DNA from: Spirochaetota bacterium
GTDB taxonomy: Bacteria > Spirochaetota > UBA12135 > COTS27 > JAFLEE01
Direction: 5' to 3'
Assembly: GCA_017302015.1 (NCBI GenBank)
Contig: JAFLEE010000068.1
Span: 13,506-30,391 of the forward strand
DNA: 16,886 nt
Position numbers and translations under genes: made by a program. Position 1 is the first letter of the stretch. Each line of letters begins with the position of its first letter. The notes beneath the pieces are model-generated. The model searched no databases. It saw nothing but the letters and a program-made list of their open reading frames with translations, and had not been told where the DNA came from. Shown piece after piece: positions 1-7,342 of this stretch.

Positions 1-1697
1 CGCCCCGGGAGTTGGTCGCCGGGGGCGGCCCCGATGCTGCCGAGCAGGTAGCCGTAGACGTTTACCGCGTGGGCCACCGAGGCCGAGGAGGCATCCCTCC
101 CGGCCAGGTCGGAGGGCCTCACCCGGGAGGCGTTCTCGTCGAGGAGGAGGGGGGCGGGCCAGGAGGGATCCTTGACCCGGTTCCACACCGCGGTGAGGGC
201 CGAGAGGCTGCGGGACCAATTGCCGATGGCCTGCACCTGCCATCGGTTGAAGCGGTGGCCCCAGGCCCGGAGGAAGTACCAGGGTTTTTCAGCGTCGTCG
301 AAGGCGAACTCGAAATGGTGGGTGATGGCCCGGTTGGTGATGGCGCGGGCCAATTCCATGGCGTCGCCGGTGTCCTGCAGGTTGTTCTGGAGCGTGCGGG
401 CGTAGGATTCCAATTCCCCCCGGGTCTCCGCCACCAGGGCGCGGAAGAGGGCGGCGCGGGCCGGGGCCACGCGCTTTTCCCGCAGGTCTTCCCGGAGGCC
501 GTTCCAACCCGACTTCTCGGCCTTGATCGCGGCCTCCTCGTTGGATTGCGCCTTCGAGGGGGATTTCATCCCCCGTAGGACCAGCCCGCGTTGGGTGAAA
601 TTGAGTTCATTGACCTTGATGTCGAGGCGACGCCGCATGAGCGCATCCACGTCGCGCCGCCAGGGGGAATCGGCGGCCATGTAGTCCGCGGCGTCCAGCA
701 GGCGGAGTTTGGCCTTCGTCTCTTCCAAATCGGTGCGGTACATCGCGGCGCGGACGGGGAAGGGGTCCTTGTTCTCGGGATGGGGCAGGGCCTTGTAATA
801 GGCGTAATAGAATTGGCGGGCCCCGTTGAACATGGCGTAGTGGTCGCCGAAGAAGACGGTGAGCACGCCGCGCTCGCGCTTGCGGCCGGCGAGGGCCACC
901 GTCGTCTCGGCCAGGAGCGCGGTATTGGCGGCGGCCTTGGTGTCGGGGACCAGGCCGGGCACCGTGCCCACGGTGCTGATATCGCTGGAGAGGACGATGA
1001 GTTCCTCGCGGCCCAGGGCGAATTGCTTCCCCGGGGCGCCCGGCAAGAGGGTCCACAGGTTGACCCCCGTGACCTCCTGCCAGGCGGAGGCGATCAGGAG
1101 CGTGGCGGACTTGGGGCCGCCGCCGAGGAGCCCCTGGCGCTCGGCGTCCGCGCGGGAGAGGTAGCCGCGCACGAGCATGAGCGGGTAGCCCGAGAAGTAC
1201 TCCTCGATGTTCCAGGGATTGGGGGCGTCGACGCCCACGAAGAGCACGGCCTTCGCGCCCAGGCTGAAGAGCCGCGAGGCGTGGGGCGTGCCCCAATCCA
1301 CGAGGACGAAGGCCCCGGTGATCGAGCGGTTGGTGGTCTGGTCGGGCCCGCCATCGCCCAGATAGAGGAGGGGGCCCTCGAGGGTCTGGCCGCAGGTGGT
1401 GGGCAGCGCCACCCCATTGGGGGCCAGGGGCACCAGGCCGGAGACCTGAGCCCCGTTCACCGTGAAGCGGCATTCCTTGGTCACCGGCACGATGGCGCGG
1501 TAACGCTGGCGGTGGACGGCGAGGCCGGAGGCCGTGAGGGTCTCCTCGAGGACGCGGGCGCAGGCGTCGAACTCGGGGCTCCCCGGCAGGCGGTGCTCGA
1601 CGCGGTTGAAGGCCTCGAACACGCGGTCGTAGACCGCGCCGGGGTAGACGGCGGCGAGGAGGAGGAGGGCGGGCAGCAGGCGCCGGGGATTAAGCAT
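1..1697 (-). CDS. Secreted PA/M28-like protein, probably a non-catalytic pseudo-peptidase (3' end outside window)
   Basis: Reading from ATG at 1697, the frame stays open for 565 codons to the window edge, so the C-terminus is missing. Residues 1-23 form a signal peptide or anchor (RR, then a Leu/Ala-rich core). Residues about 90-200 resemble a protease-associated (PA) domain, with GAFVLVDWG at 128-136 followed by a GAKAVLFVG strand. Residues 226-300 follow the M28 zinc-aminopeptidase core: a strand ending in SSD (237-239) where M28 has HxD, PDTKAAANTA (251-260) where M28 has the Asp/Asn-rich metal loop, and FFGDHY (282-287) where M28 has the Glu-Glu pair. Most zinc ligands are therefore changed, and catalysis is doubtful. 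The rest, from about 330, is unrecognised and looks helical. The start overlaps the stop of the upstream ABC ATPase gene by 8 bp, so translation is probably coupled. It may be a binding or scaffold partner of that transporter. The M28 relationship is my motif reading, not a search result. Confidence 0.8.
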   Translation of the reverse strand, partial: MLNPRRLLPALLLLAAVYPGAVYDRVFEAFNRVEHRLPGSPEFDACARVLEETLTASGLAVHRQRYRAIVPVTKECRFTVNGAQVSGLVPLAPNGVALPTTCGQTLEGPLLYLGDGGPDQTTNRSITGAFVLVDWGTPHASRLFSLGAKAVLFVGVDAPNPWNIEEYFSGYPLMLVRGYLSRADAERQGLLGGGPKSATLLIASAWQEVTGVNLWTLLPGAPGKQFALGREELIVLSSDISTVGTVPGLVPDTKAAANTALLAETTVALAGRKRERGVLTVFFGDHYAMFNGARQFYYAYYKALPHPENKDPFPVRAAMYRTDLEETKAKLRLLDAADYMAADSPWRRDVDALMRRRLDIKVNELNFTQRGLVLRGMKSPSKAQSNEEAAIKAEKSGWNGLREDLREKRVAPARAALFRALVAETRGELESYARTLQNNLQDTGDAMELARAITNRAITHHFEFAFDDAEKPWYFLRAWGHRFNRWQVQAIGNWSRSLSALTAVWNRVKDPSWPAPLLLDENASRVRPSDLAGRDASSASVAHAVNVYGYLLGSIGAAPGDQLPG

Positions 1698-2478
1698 GGG
1701 AGTCCTCCCCGCCCATGGAGGCCTTCTCGATCTTGATGTTCTTGGTGATCTCGATCTTTTCGATGCATCCATCGGCGATCCAGACCATGCGGTCGCTCAC
1801 CGCGAGCATATCCCAGTCGTGGGTGGCGCAGATGACGGTGACGCCGCCGTTCTTGTTGAGGTCGAAGAGGAGTTGGTGGATCTCGCGGCCGGTCTTGAAA
1901 TCGAGGTTGGCCGTGGGCTCGTCGCACAGGAGGATCGAGGGATTATTGGCCAGGGCGCGGCCGATGGCCACGCGCTGCTGCTGCCCCCCCGACATCTCCT
2001 TCGGACGGTGGTGCCAGCGCTCCTCGAGCCCCACGCGGCGCAGGATCTTCATCCCCCGGGTGCGGGCCTCGTCGGCGCTGGCCCCGGCGAACACCATGGG
2101 CAGCGTCACGTTGTCGAGGGCCGTCATGACGGGGGAGAGGTTGTAGGATTGGAAGATGTAGCCGATGCGCCGGCAGCGGAGGAAGGCGAGTTCCTCGGCG
2201 TTGAGTTGGGCCATGTCGACGCCCTTGATGAAGATGCGCCCATTGGTGGGCGAATCGAGCCCCCCGATCATATTGAAGAAGGTCGACTTTCCCGAGCCCG
2301 AGGGGCCCATGATGCACAGGTACTCGCCCTCGATGATCTCCAGGTCGATGCCCTTGAGGGCCCGGATGGTCTCGCTGCCCCTCTGGTAATGCTTCTGCAC
2401 GCCGATGGCGCGCAGGAGCACCTCCCGGCCGCTGGCGTAGGCCTCGGGGGTGATGGGGGCGGTCTGGGTTTCGCTCAT
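1690..2478 (-). CDS. ABC transporter ATP-binding protein, LolD/MacB type
   Basis: This 262-residue cytoplasmic ATPase should power the FtsX-type permease encoded just upstream. All nucleotide-binding motifs are intact: Walker A GPSGSGKS (58-65), Q-loop Gln110, signature MSGGQ (162-166), Walker B ILLCDEP (182-188) and the H-loop His220. The QQQRVAIGRALANNP stretch and the DEPTANLD segment are typical of the LolD/MacB/FtsE branch, which does mechanotransmission or export rather than solute import. About 22 extra residues precede the usual start, and a short Lys/Ile-rich tail follows the ATPase core. A purine-rich ribosome site (AGGGGAAAG) lies just before the ATG. The gene begins 9 bp after the permease stop and overlaps the pseudo-peptidase start by 8 bp, which places it third in a four-gene operon. 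The substrate cannot be read from the sequence. Confidence 0.95.
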   Translation of the reverse strand: MSETQTAPITPEAYASGREVLLRAIGVQKHYQRGSETIRALKGIDLEIIEGEYLCIMGPSGSGKSTFFNMIGGLDSPTNGRIFIKGVDMAQLNAEELAFLRCRRIGYIFQSYNLSPVMTALDNVTLPMVFAGASADEARTRGMKILRRVGLEERWHHRPKEMSGGQQQRVAIGRALANNPSILLCDEPTANLDFKTGREIHQLLFDLNKNGGVTVICATHDWDMLAVSDRMVWIADGCIEKIEITKNIKIEKASMGGEDSHA

Positions 2479-2487
2479 GGCTTTCCC

Positions 2488-3996
2488 CTAGTCGACCCGC
2501 ATGGCTTCCATGGGGAGCATGCGCGAGGCCGCCCAAGACGGGTAGATGGCGGCGACGACCGCGATGCCGATGCCGACGGCGAAGGAGAGGAGGGCGACCT
2601 GGCCGAGGTCGGCGGCCGGGAAATAGCGGTAGAGGGTCGATCCCCAGCTGAGGCTGCCGCGGGCGAGTTCCACGAGGAAGCCCAGCAGCGTGCCGAGGAG
2701 GCCGCCCGCGGCGCCCTGGAAGGCCGCTTCCATGGTGAACATATTGAGGATGAAGGAGTCGGTGGCGCCCAGGCATTTCATCGTCGCGATCTCCTTGTAG
2801 CGCTCGGTGATGGCGATGAGCATGGCGTTGGCGATGCCCACCATGCACACGAGGAACGAGATGACGATGAGGAAGACCTGGCGGCTGGAGAGCCCCTCCA
2901 CCCGCTCCCCCCCCGAGCGTTCGTCCACCTTCTTCTCCAACTCGCCCAGGCGGGTTTCGGCGCGGAAGCGCGCGGCGATGCGTTCGCGCTGGGCCTGGGA
3001 ATAGCGGCCGCCTAAGATGGGGCCGACGCGCGGATGGCCGAGCATGGCCATCTTCTGGAGGTTCGGGGGATCCTCGAAGAAGATCTGGCGCCATTTTTTT
3101 CGCTTGTCGGGCTGGGAGAGGGCGCGCTGGACGGCCTCCCGCTCCTTCGCCCAGGCGAGTTGGTCGCAGACCCGGGCGAGTTCCGCGGCGGAGACGGCGA
3201 ACCCGCAGGCTTCCAGGGCCGATTTCCACCGGGCCTGGGCCCCGGGATCGGCGACGGAGAGCGCTTCGTCGATGGAGGCCCCCCCCGCCAGGCCGGCGAG
3301 GATCGGGGCGGCCCGGTCGATGGTCTGGTTCCAGGCGTTCATGAAGCGGGCCTGGCGCTCGAGGTAGGCCGCGTAGCCGGCCTCGAAGGCCGCGAACTCG
3401 TCGCGGTGCATGGGGAGGCGCACCGTGCCCATCCCCGCCAGGGCGTGGAGGAATTTTCCGCGCACCGCCTCGTCGGTGAGGAGCAGCAGGGCGTCGCGGC
3501 CCTCGACGCGGCCGAGGAGGGCCTTGCGCCGGGCGAAATCCAGTTCGGCGAAGAAATCGAGGAGGAGTTTCTCGCGCTGGGCGCCGTCGACGAGGCCGCG
3601 GAACTCGATCGCGTCCATGCCGGAGGCCCCGACGTAGAGCGCCAATTCGGCCTGGGCCTGGGCGCGCTCGGCGGCGTCGCGGGAAGCGAGGGCGTGGTGG
3701 AGGAGGGCGAGGGAGGCCGTATGCCCCAGGCTCGTGGGCTTGGCGGTCACGAGGGTGAGCAGGCGCGCCGCGGTGCGCTCCCGCGCGATCTCCTTGCGCA
3801 CGCCGTTGCCCACGGTGGCGAGGAACGCGTTGCCGGCGAGCATGCTCATGAAGAACACCACCGCGAGGGTGATCACCGCCAGGGTCATGCTGGAGCGCAG
3901 GAGGCGGTAGCGGATGCCCCGAAGCACCAGCATGAAGGTGAGGCGGGGGGGCAGGTTCTTCTGGGGCCGGATCTGTATGAGGTTTTCGTGTTCCAT
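2488..3996 (-). CDS. ABC transporter permease with one FtsX domain and a large extracytoplasmic insert
   Basis: This 502-residue inner-membrane protein has the FtsX/MacB layout: one N-terminal helix (about 36-57), a long external segment (58-372), and three C-terminal helices (about 373-396, 423-445, 465-486). The cytoplasmic coupling motif after the second helix, ERYKEIATMKCLGAT (398-412), is classic FtsX. The external segment of some 315 residues is rich in Ala, Arg, Glu and Leu and appears mostly helical. That is unlike the beta-rich periplasmic domains of MacB or LolC/LolE, and I do not recognise it. The gene starts 16 bp after the DUF6785-like gene and ends 9 bp before its ATPase gene. 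A homodimer with the ATPase is expected by analogy with MacB. The role is probably force transmission or export across the envelope rather than import. The cargo is unknown. Confidence 0.93.
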   Translation of the reverse strand: MEHENLIQIRPQKNLPPRLTFMLVLRGIRYRLLRSSMTLAVITLAVVFFMSMLAGNAFLATVGNGVRKEIARERTAARLLTLVTAKPTSLGHTASLALLHHALASRDAAERAQAQAELALYVGASGMDAIEFRGLVDGAQREKLLLDFFAELDFARRKALLGRVEGRDALLLLTDEAVRGKFLHALAGMGTVRLPMHRDEFAAFEAGYAAYLERQARFMNAWNQTIDRAAPILAGLAGGASIDEALSVADPGAQARWKSALEACGFAVSAAELARVCDQLAWAKEREAVQRALSQPDKRKKWRQIFFEDPPNLQKMAMLGHPRVGPILGGRYSQAQRERIAARFRAETRLGELEKKVDERSGGERVEGLSSRQVFLIVISFLVCMVGIANAMLIAITERYKEIATMKCLGATDSFILNMFTMEAAFQGAAGGLLGTLLGFLVELARGSLSWGSTLYRYFPAADLGQVALLSFAVGIGIAVVAAIYPSWAASRMLPMEAMRVD

Positions 3997-4012
3997 GGCG
4001 ATTACTCGGGGT

Positions 4013-6082
4013 CTAGCCGGGGAGCAGGGCCAGGGGCGGGGGGATGAGGCCCGTCACCCAGAAATAGACGTAGCCGATGACGATGGAGGCGGCCACAACC
4101 CCGAGTTCCCCCAGGGCGATGCCGATGAAGAGGGGCTTGAGGCGCAGGTAGACCTGGCCGCCGCCGAAGCGCTGCACGAGCACCTTCACCCCCCAGCCGA
4201 GGAAGAATGAATAAAAGAAGACCTTGAGGGGAAAGGTCCCCCAGATGAGGAAGATGACCGGGTGCAGGGGCCAGCGCTTGATCCGGAAACGCAGCACGCT
4301 GAAGAGGAGGACGCCCGCGAACCCGAGGAGGAAGAATTTCAGGAGTTTGGGGTCGGGCCTCAGGAAGGCGAGTTTGGAGAATCCGACGGCGCCCTTGGAG
4401 GCCTCCAATTGCCCCACGGCCTCGGCCTGCACGGCCACGTCGACCGCCGGCGTGAAGGGGAGGGCCGGCGCGGAAGCCGAGGCCCAAGCGTCCTTCGTGG
4501 CGCCCCAATTGTACATGATCCAACTGGAGGAGAGGCCGGCCACCACCAGCGCGACGACGATCCCCACGAGGATGGTCGCCGAGAGGCGCTTCTTGGCGGC
4601 CACGCCGGCCTGGTCGGCCACCTTCAGCGAGGTGGCGACGTAGGGCAGGAGGCATTCGCGCATATCCTGGTGGAGGATCGTGCCGATCCAGGTCATGAAC
4701 ACCATGGGCCCGGGGCCGATGGCGGCGCCCCCGAAGAGGGAGAGCAGCATGGCCGACGGCTGCCAGGCCTGGAAGAAGAAGCATCCCGTCTCGCACAGCA
4801 CCCGGCTGAAGACCAGGAAGAGCAGCAGCATCGTGAGGCTATAGCAGGTCGCGATGAGGGGCTCGAGCCCCATGGCGATGAGGATCGCGAGGAAGGCGGC
4901 GAAGGAGAGGAGGAGCATCCGGAAGGCCACCACCCCGGTCTTCTCCTCGGGGGTGGGGCGGCCGATGAAGAAAGCGCGCTTCAGGACGGCCCAATAATAG
5001 GTGCGCCCGGTGAAGAGGATGATGGCCGCGTAGGCCATGTACGCCCCCGAGAGGGCCGTGGAATTATCGCTTTGGGCGACGACGTAGCCGCCGGCGAGGT
5101 AGATCTGGAAGCACACGAAGCCCCAGAAGAGGTTGGCCACCCCGAGGGAGAGGCCGATCTCGCTGGGCAGGAAGAAGGTGAGCGCCACGACGGAGAAGAA
5201 GATCTTGCCGCTGCCGAGGCCCGAGGGGTTGATGAAGAAGGCGAAATGCTCCCCGAAGGTATTGCGCAGCGGCCCGTCGGCCCACCAATTGATGACCGCG
5301 TCGGGCACGACCCCGGGGAACCATTTGCTGAGCACGTTGAGCGTCTGGAGGAGCGCGACCGGCAGGAAGCCCCACCAGAAGAGGCGCGAGCGGAAGACGT
5401 CCGGGAGGATGGAGGCGCCGCTCCTTTGGAATAGCATAGAGAATACGGAACCGAGGGGGTAGGTGAGTTGCTCGTGCACCGACCATTGGCGGTGCACCAC
5501 CAGCGCGATGGAGAGGAGGATCACCGTGAAACTGAGCACCAGGGGGAACCACCACCGCGCCACGGGCTTCAGCCACGCCTTCACCGGCCAGGCGAAGAGC
5601 CCCACGTTCTGGTCGCCGTTCTTGAGGCCCTGCTTGAAGCCGTTATACACCTGTTCGTATTGGGGGCTCTTCACGTCCCGGTCCAGGGGGAAGAGTTTCG
5701 GGGGGAGTTCGTCCATGAGTTTGTATTTCTGCCACATGGTCTGCCCCGGGTTGTTGACCACGGGGATGACGAGCATCCGCTGGAAATACCTGTAAAAACC
5801 CGAATTGGGGACCCAAGAGGCGGTCAGCACCAGCGCCAATACGATGACGAGTTCCCGGGTGCCGAGGGTCAGGCGGGGCAGGAAGCGCCGCATGAGCGGG
5901 TTCCAGACGAGCACCACCGGCAGGAAATAGAGGAGCACCCCCACCGGGAAATGGTTCCCGATGAAGAGCGTCTGCTTGAGTTGATCGTCGTTGAAGAAGG
6001 CGAAGACGGAGAGGAAGAGAACGCCGCCCAGGCCAAGGAGGATGGCCTTGGGGGTGAAGGTTTTTTCTTCGGCGCGTTCCAT
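4013..6082 (-). CDS. DUF6785/DUF6784-like polytopic membrane protein
   Basis: This 689-residue protein has about 14 hydrophobic segments, starting at 13-30, 46-60 and 77-90 and ending at 655-680. It resembles the uncharacterised large membrane proteins filed as DUF6785 with a C-terminal DUF6784 half, known mainly from PVC-type bacteria. The C-terminal part shows the pattern I associate with DUF6784: RWPLHPVIFLIWGTFPLK (603-620), a conserved Gly-Trp-Gly-Val-Lys stretch, FGGGQVY (639-645), then LKPLFIGIALGELG (648-661). The segment RQWSVHEQLTYPLG (198-211) recalls the polar Glu-x-Leu-x-x-Pro motif after a helix in oligopeptide (OPT-like) transporters, but that comparison is speculative. A polar loop at about 530-575 separates the two halves. 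It is first in the operon with an FtsX permease, its ATPase and a pseudo-peptidase. The leader lacks a clear Shine-Dalgarno site. It could be a transporter or a membrane scaffold for the ABC machine. Confidence 0.85.
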   Translation of the reverse strand: MERAEEKTFTPKAILLGLGGVLFLSVFAFFNDDQLKQTLFIGNHFPVGVLLYFLPVVLVWNPLMRRFLPRLTLGTRELVIVLALVLTASWVPNSGFYRYFQRMLVIPVVNNPGQTMWQKYKLMDELPPKLFPLDRDVKSPQYEQVYNGFKQGLKNGDQNVGLFAWPVKAWLKPVARWWFPLVLSFTVILLSIALVVHRQWSVHEQLTYPLGSVFSMLFQRSGASILPDVFRSRLFWWGFLPVALLQTLNVLSKWFPGVVPDAVINWWADGPLRNTFGEHFAFFINPSGLGSGKIFFSVVALTFFLPSEIGLSLGVANLFWGFVCFQIYLAGGYVVAQSDNSTALSGAYMAYAAIILFTGRTYYWAVLKRAFFIGRPTPEEKTGVVAFRMLLLSFAAFLAILIAMGLEPLIATCYSLTMLLLFLVFSRVLCETGCFFFQAWQPSAMLLSLFGGAAIGPGPMVFMTWIGTILHQDMRECLLPYVATSLKVADQAGVAAKKRLSATILVGIVVALVVAGLSSSWIMYNWGATKDAWASASAPALPFTPAVDVAVQAEAVGQLEASKGAVGFSKLAFLRPDPKLLKFFLLGFAGVLLFSVLRFRIKRWPLHPVIFLIWGTFPLKVFFYSFFLGWGVKVLVQRFGGGQVYLRLKPLFIGIALGELGVVAASIVIGYVYFWVTGLIPPPLALLPG

Positions 6083-6186
6083 GGCGGACGGTAGGCGGGT
6101 TTCGGGAATGGAGCCGTTATCGGCGAGAACGGATGCGCTGGGGGCGGCTCGGTGCTCGGGAAAGCGTTTTCATTTTTATTGTCTGA

Positions 6187-6211
6187 GGCACTTTTTACCC
6201 TATAAAGTGCC
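6187..6211 (-). promoter_or_regulatory. Perfect inverted repeat over a putative promoter of the DUF6785/ABC operon
   Basis: On the minus strand the arms GGCACTTT and AAAGTGCC are perfect 8-bp complements separated by 9 bases. They sit in an AT-rich island about 105-130 bases before the start at 6082. A candidate promoter overlaps the repeat: a -35-like TTGTCG (6221-6216) and a -10-like TAAAAA (6197-6192), 18 bases apart. An alternative pair is TTTATA with GACAAT, 17 bases apart. The position suggests a repressor operator or a 5' leader hairpin. There is no U-run after it, so it is not a terminator. Promoter assignment is weak; the repeat itself is certain. Confidence 0.5.
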
Positions 6212-6309
6212 ATTTCGACAAATTCTGATGGGTTCGACTCCGATGGCTTCTTAGGAGGGGAAGGAAACGAACCAACGCTGAAAAGCCCAAGGAATGGGTG
6301 TGAGTGGCC

Positions 6310-6335
6310 AAAAAAAAGCCGCCCTCGCGGGCGGC
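6310..6335 (-). terminator. Rho-independent terminator after the lipoprotein gene
   Basis: On the minus strand GCCGCCC and GGGCGGC form a perfect 7-bp GC stem with a 4-base loop (6335-6318), followed directly by eight Ts (6317-6310). It lies 23 bases after the lipoprotein stop. It separates that gene from the DUF6785/ABC operon, which therefore needs its own promoter. Confidence 0.93.
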
Positions 6336-6358
6336 CGGTGGTAGGCGGATCGGCGGGT

Positions 6359-7171
6359 TTAATTCGTGCTGATGGTCGTGGTCGAATTGGTCGTGACGGT
6401 CATGCTCGTGTTCGTGGTGATGACCGTGCCCACCCCGTTGGTCTGGACGGTGACATTGTCGATCCAGGCGTTGTTCGGCTGGGCGTTGGAGGCGCCCGCC
6501 CCCATCGTGAAGACGAGATTGGAGAGGGCGGCGGTTGTCGTGGCGGTGAAACTATTGGAGGTGAGGAGGGCGGAGCCCGAATCCAGCACGCGCAGGGTCA
6601 TGGCCCCGCTGCTCCAACTGCATTGGGCCGTGTAGGTGGCGTTGGTGCTGAAGGCATAAAGGTTACTGACCGCGTGGATCCCGCTATTATTCCAGAAATT
6701 ATTGCCCATGCCCGCCTTGGTATTGTCGATGGTGAACGCGGGCCCGTCGTTCACGGTGGTGTTCGACCGGTAACTGAGTTGCACCATGCCGTTGGAATTG
6801 AACTTGAAATCGAACACCACGCGCCAAACGAGGCCGTTGATCGCGGTGGTTTTGAGTCCATCCCGGAAAAGATCGGATCCATTGAATCCCCCCGTCAGGT
6901 GGTTGCCGTACACCCTTGCCTGCGCGCTGGGATAGAAATTGAACCAGTTGGAAGAGGCGGGCACCAGGCCATCGCCTTCGGCGAACGTTTCCACCTGCAC
7001 GGTCACCCAAACGGGGGCGGAATTATTGGTGGACACCGTGTTGATGTAATTCGTGGTGTAGGTAAAACCGGAATTGGTGCTCACGGTCGAGGGCGCAACC
7101 GGGTTGGCGCAACTCGCGAGCAAGGCGATGGCGGCCGCCAGCGAAAAAAACGGGGCGAGAATTCGTCGCAT
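6359..7171 (-). CDS. Putative outer-membrane lipoprotein, Asn/Thr-rich, possible jelly-roll domain
   Basis: This is a 270-residue product. Residues 1-20 are a signal peptide (MRR, then a hydrophobic core) ending in a lipobox LLAS-C21. The +2 residue is Ala, not Asp, which favours outer-membrane sorting. Two low-complexity Ser/Thr/Asn stretches flank the core, at 28-51 and 245-270. The core (about 55-243) alternates short beta-like strands and ends in NNAWIDNVTVQTNG (233-246), a motif common at the end of concanavalin-like or carbohydrate-binding jelly-roll domains; that fold is inferred. A strong ribosome site GGAGGT (7186-7181) lies 9 bases before this ATG. A second in-frame ATG at 7177 lies 3 bases from the site and would add only Met-Asp. 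Codon use is visibly more Asn/Thr-rich than in the neighbours. It sits 171 bases after the permease stop and ends at a terminator, so it may be its own transcript or the tail of the upstream operon. Function unknown. Confidence 0.85.
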   Translation of the reverse strand: MRRILAPFFSLAAAIALLASCANPVAPSTVSTNSGFTYTTNYINTVSTNNSAPVWVTVQVETFAEGDGLVPASSNWFNFYPSAQARVYGNHLTGGFNGSDLFRDGLKTTAINGLVWRVVFDFKFNSNGMVQLSYRSNTTVNDGPAFTIDNTKAGMGNNFWNNSGIHAVSNLYAFSTNATYTAQCSWSSGAMTLRVLDSGSALLTSNSFTATTTAALSNLVFTMGAGASNAQPNNAWIDNVTVQTNGVGTVITTNTSMTVTTNSTTTISTN

Positions 7172-7180
7172 GTCCATGGG

Positions 7181-7186
7181 ACCTCC
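7181..7186 (-). promoter_or_regulatory. Strong Shine-Dalgarno site of the lipoprotein gene
   Basis: GGAGGT on the minus strand is the strongest ribosome site in the window. It favours the start at 7171 (9-base spacing) over 7177 (3-base spacing), and argues against the longer open frame reaching back to 7261. In the remaining bases back to the permease stop I see no convincing promoter. Confidence 0.75.
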
Positions 7187-7342
7187 ACGAAAAACCTGTC
7201 TGCCGGGGGGATCTTTGCGGATCCGCATACAGAAAGGATACCACCTGAAGTCCGACAGCACCAGACTCGTATGAATTATTTGAAGTTGAGATCGGGACTC
7301 AGAAACATCATCGTCAGGGCATCTCGGTAGACAAATTCACGA

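Noticed and set aside
591-5434. Long plus-strand open frames (591-1736, 1696-3015, 3034-4047, 4262-5434)
   Set aside because: They are antisense to well-supported genes, have Gly/Glu/His/Arg-rich nonsense composition and show no domain. They arise from codon bias in GC-rich DNA.
6195-6212. Possible sigma-54 promoter (TGGCAC on the minus strand)
   Set aside because: The -12 element with its invariant GC at the required spacing is absent.
5869-6213. Small minus-strand frame starting in the leader of the DUF6785-like gene
   Set aside because: Most of it overlaps the DUF6785-like gene in another frame, and it has no ribosome site and no recognisable domain.
6338-7330. Plus-strand open frame of 330 codons opposite the lipoprotein gene
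   Set aside because: The minus-strand frame has a signal peptide, lipobox, ribosome site and terminator; the plus frame has none of these.
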